Assembly (NCBI GenBank): GCA_035942035.1
Contig: DASZDK010000107.1
Span: 1 to 53,773 of the forward strand
From: JAHWJR01 sp035942035
GTDB lineage: Bacteria > Actinomycetota > Acidimicrobiia > Acidimicrobiales > CADCSY01
DNA: 53,773 nucleotides
Direction of reading: 5' to 3'
The position numbers and the translations under genes were made by a program. This document shows positions 52,079-53,773 of the stretch, in pieces. Within the stretch, counting starts at the first letter, position 1, and each line of letters starts with the position of its first letter. Below the pieces are notes generated by a model. It searched no databases. It had not been told where the DNA came from and worked only from the letters and a program-made list of their open reading frames with translations.

Positions 52079-52681
52079 ATGCCCAAAGCGACGTCTCGCG
52101 GCAGCGGGGAGCCGGGTACGGCTGCCGGCGGGGCATCAGCGCCGGCGCCTCCGGGCAAGGTGGCTCGACTGCCGGCCGGGAGGGCCCGCGGCACGACGTC
52201 GTCCGGCACATCCGGACAGGGCGGGGCGTCGAAGAAGGGCAAGGCCAAGCCGAGGAGGAACAAGGTGAGCGGAGCCAAGACCGACACGAGCGACACGCAG
52301 CGCTCCGGCGCGTCGGATCGCTTCATCGAGTCGCAGCGCAAGCAACTGCTTGCCGAGCGGGAGGCCTACACCCGTTCCGCCACCTCGCTTCGGGCGGAGG
52401 CCGATCAGTTGGCCGAGGACCGCGAGCCCGGCGACGTGCAGTTCGACGAGGAGTCGGGTCAGGGTGACTCCATGAGCGTCGAGCGAGAGCGCGATCTCGC
52501 CCTCTCGGCCCAGGCGCTGGCCTCGGTGGAGGAGATCGACCGGGCGCTGGCCAAGATCGACGAGGGCATCTACGGAGTGTGCGAGAAGTGCGGCGAAGCC
52601 ATCCCCAAGGAGCGGTTGAAGGCCCTCCCTCACGCAGCCCTGTGCGTCCGGTGCAAGAGCGGGGGGCTCAGCCGGCGCTGA
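52079..52681 (+). CDS. TraR/DksA-type zinc-finger protein with basic N-terminal extension
   Basis: A 200-residue protein. The C-terminal 110 residues are TraR/DksA-like: a coiled-coil region (FIESQRKQLLAEREAYTRSA, SVEEIDRALAKIDEGIYGVC) and a four-cysteine finger CEKCGEAIPKERLKALPHAALCVRC. The N-terminal 80 residues are Gly/Ala/Ser-rich with a basic stretch (KKGKAKPRRNKVSGAK), absent from DksA, which could bind nucleic acid. Actinobacterial homologues may contact RNA polymerase; RbpA/CarD-like roles are not implied. ATG 52079 has GGAGG at 7 nt. The stop overlaps lspA. Confidence 0.9.
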   Translation: MPKATSRGSGEPGTAAGGASAPAPPGKVARLPAGRARGTTSSGTSGQGGASKKGKAKPRRNKVSGAKTDTSDTQRSGASDRFIESQRKQLLAEREAYTRSATSLRAEADQLAEDREPGDVQFDEESGQGDSMSVERERDLALSAQALASVEEIDRALAKIDEGIYGVCEKCGEAIPKERLKALPHAALCVRCKSGGLSRR

Positions 52682-53244
52682 AGCCGCTCGGGCGCCATCG
52701 GTGGGCGCTGCCCGTCGCCGTGGCCGGCGTCCTCGTCGCTGTCGACCAGGCCACCAAGTGGTGGGCGCTCGGAGCGCTGGACGGGGGCCGCACCATCGAT
52801 CTGTTCTGGACGTTGCGGTTGCGGCTGGTGTTCAACTCGGGGGCGGCCTTCGGCGTCGGAGCGGCCTACGCCCCGGTGCTCGCCCTGGTGGCCGTTGCCG
52901 TGGTCGTCGTGCTGCTTCGCGCCGGACGGGCCCTCCAAGGGGTCTGGCCCCGGCTGGCCCTCGGCCTGGTGCTGGGGGGCGCGGTGGGAAATCTGTTGGA
53001 CCGGGCGCTGCGAGGCGGCGGTGAGCTGCTGGGTGGCGCGGTGGTCGACTTCGTCGACCTCCAGTGGTGGCCGGTGTTCAACGTGGCCGACATGGCCGTG
53101 TCGGCGGGGGTGGTCGTACTCATCGTCACCGCCTGGCGGGACCCCGGCGTCGTCTCCCCCTCGGAAGGACCTGGCGGTTCTGTCTCCGGCGCCGCGCCGC
53201 CGCCCGAGACCGACGCCCGTCCCGGCCGTCCTTACCGTCGGTGA
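52678..53244 (+). CDS. lspA: Prolipoprotein signal peptidase (signal peptidase II)
   Basis: A 188-residue membrane aspartyl protease with four transmembrane segments. Conserved features are VDQATKWWA, RLRLVFNSGAAFGV, GGAVGNLLDRAL, VVDFVDLQWWPVFNVADMAVSAG; the catalytic dyad is expected at Asp124 and Asp138. It cleaves signal peptides of diacylglyceryl-modified prolipoproteins such as those encoded near the left edge. The only start placing the first helix correctly is a CTG at 52678 overlapping the upstream stop (CTGA); no ATG, GTG or TTG is available there. The stop overlaps rluD (GTGA). Confidence 0.93.
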   Translation: MKPLGRHRWALPVAVAGVLVAVDQATKWWALGALDGGRTIDLFWTLRLRLVFNSGAAFGVGAAYAPVLALVAVAVVVVLLRAGRALQGVWPRLALGLVLGGAVGNLLDRALRGGGELLGGAVVDFVDLQWWPVFNVADMAVSAGVVVLIVTAWRDPGVVSPSEGPGGSVSGAAPPPETDARPGRPYRR

Positions 53245-53773
53245 AGGCCCAGGTGCCAGAGGCGCTGGCGGGGGAGCGCGTCGACCGGGTGGTGGCCATG
53301 CTCACCGGGCTTCCCCGCGCCACGGTTGCGGAGTTGGTGGCGTCGGGCGCGGTCCGGGTAGGCGGGCGGTCGATCGTTACCCGCTCCCGGCGCGTGCAGG
53401 CGGGGGACGAGATCGATGTCGAAGCCAGCGGTGCCCCAGGTCCGGTCCCCGTCGACCTTCCCGCACCCGAGGTCGACGTGGTGGTGGTCCATGCCGACGG
53501 CGACGTCGTGGTCGTGGACAAGGCACCGGGGATGGTGGTCCACCCGGGGGCCGGCAACACCCGGGGTACCCTGGCCCAAGCCCTGCTGGCCCGCTACCCG
53601 GAACTGGCGACCGTAGGTCAGGCCGGCCGGGGCGGAGTCGTGCACCGCCTCGACAAGGGGACGTCTGGGCTGATGGTGGTGGCTCGCAACCCCGCCGCCT
53701 ACGAGGCCCTGGTGGGCCAGCTCGGAGCCCGCACCGTGGGGCGTCGCTACCTGTCGTTGGTGTGGGGCTGCCC
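53241..53773 (+). CDS. rluD: RluD-family 23S rRNA pseudouridine synthase (C-terminus off the window)
   Basis: About 177 N-terminal residues are visible. An S4-like RNA-binding domain (ERVDRVVAMLTGLPRATVAELV, VRVGGRSIVTRSRRVQAGDE) precedes the catalytic domain with VVVVDKAPGMVVHPG and the active-site GGVVHRLDKGTSGLMVVARN, whose Asp forms the covalent intermediate. It isomerises uridines in helix 69 of 23S rRNA if it is truly RluD. It starts at GTG overlapping the lspA stop; the lspA-rluD pair is conserved in many bacteria. Confidence 0.94.
   Translation, partial: MKAQVPEALAGERVDRVVAMLTGLPRATVAELVASGAVRVGGRSIVTRSRRVQAGDEIDVEASGAPGPVPVDLPAPEVDVVVVHADGDVVVVDKAPGMVVHPGAGNTRGTLAQALLARYPELATVGQAGRGGVVHRLDKGTSGLMVVARNPAAYEALVGQLGARTVGRRYLSLVWGC

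Overview
The window is a chromosomal segment from a high-GC Gram-positive bacterium, very probably an actinobacterium and perhaps of the Acidimicrobiia. Evidence for this: strongly GC-biased third codon positions, many GTG/TTG starts, an MtrA/MtrB-like two-component system with a GerMN lipoprotein, a DUF3040 protein, and a division cluster without ftsA but with sepF, yggT and a divIVA-like gene. The taxon is inferred from gene content; no rRNA is present.

Layout. 1-4.5 kb (minus): an mtrA-mtrB-GerMN lipoprotein operon followed by two Tat-exported ferritin-like proteins; the last runs off the left edge. 4.7-9.9 kb: STAS-like protein, inositol-monophosphatase-family enzyme, threonine aldolase, LmbE/PIG-L deacetylase, small membrane protein, DNA polymerase IV, DUF3040. 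10-14.5 kb (minus): a MoxR - DUF58 - transglutaminase (DUF3488) operon. 14.6-17.5 kb: ROK sugar kinase, a small conserved protein, an HNH endonuclease and MenC. 17.5-20 kb: SoxR divergent from an ABC exporter, with a textbook 19-bp-spacer MerR-family promoter between them. 20-25.2 kb: an accessory stretch with single-gene functions and three broken genes (a frameshifted methyltransferase, its decayed tandem copy, and a frameshifted small protein gene), plus a CmtR-like sensor with a cation efflux protein. 25.2-27 kb: selD, which carries an in-frame UGA (selenocysteine) at its catalytic position, divergent from a lipoate-ligase-family gene. 27.1-46.8 kb: the division and cell wall (dcw) cluster mraZ-rsmH-ftsL-ftsI-murE-mraY-murD-ftsW | (minus: murG, CBS-nucleotidyltransferase, NDP-sugar 4,6-dehydratase) | murC-ftsQ-ftsZ-pgeF-yggS-sepF-yggT-divIVA. 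46.9-48.8 kb: an unusual membrane protein with five acidic repeats and a histone-like Lys/Ala tail. 48.8-53.8 kb: ileS (minus), then a TraR/DksA zinc-finger protein, lspA and rluD (cut by the right edge).

How it fits together. The dcw genes make the lipid-linked peptidoglycan precursor (MurE, MurD, MraY, MurG, MurC), polymerise and cross-link it at the septum (FtsW, FtsI) and build the Z-ring (FtsZ, SepF, FtsQ, FtsL, DivIVA). The most notable departures from ordinary content are: murG inverted together with two sugar-nucleotide genes resembling PtmE and LegB of legionaminic-acid pathways; the repeat/histone-tail protein next to divIVA; the selenoprotein SelD; a 36-bp identical palindromic element upstream of both the mtrA-like gene and mraZ; and a recurring TANNNT box 6-9 nt before start codons, suggesting widespread leaderless transcription. 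Tight NTGA stop/start overlaps occur at 14 gene junctions.

No tRNA, rRNA, CRISPR array or insertion sequence was recognised. No gene-free stretch exceeds 300 bases once the pseudogenes are counted. The longest gaps are 19947-20165 and 22567-22777 (nothing recognisable), 27019-27240 (palindromic repeat plus the mraZ promoter) and 27673-27875 (nothing recognised beyond the rsmH ribosome-binding site).
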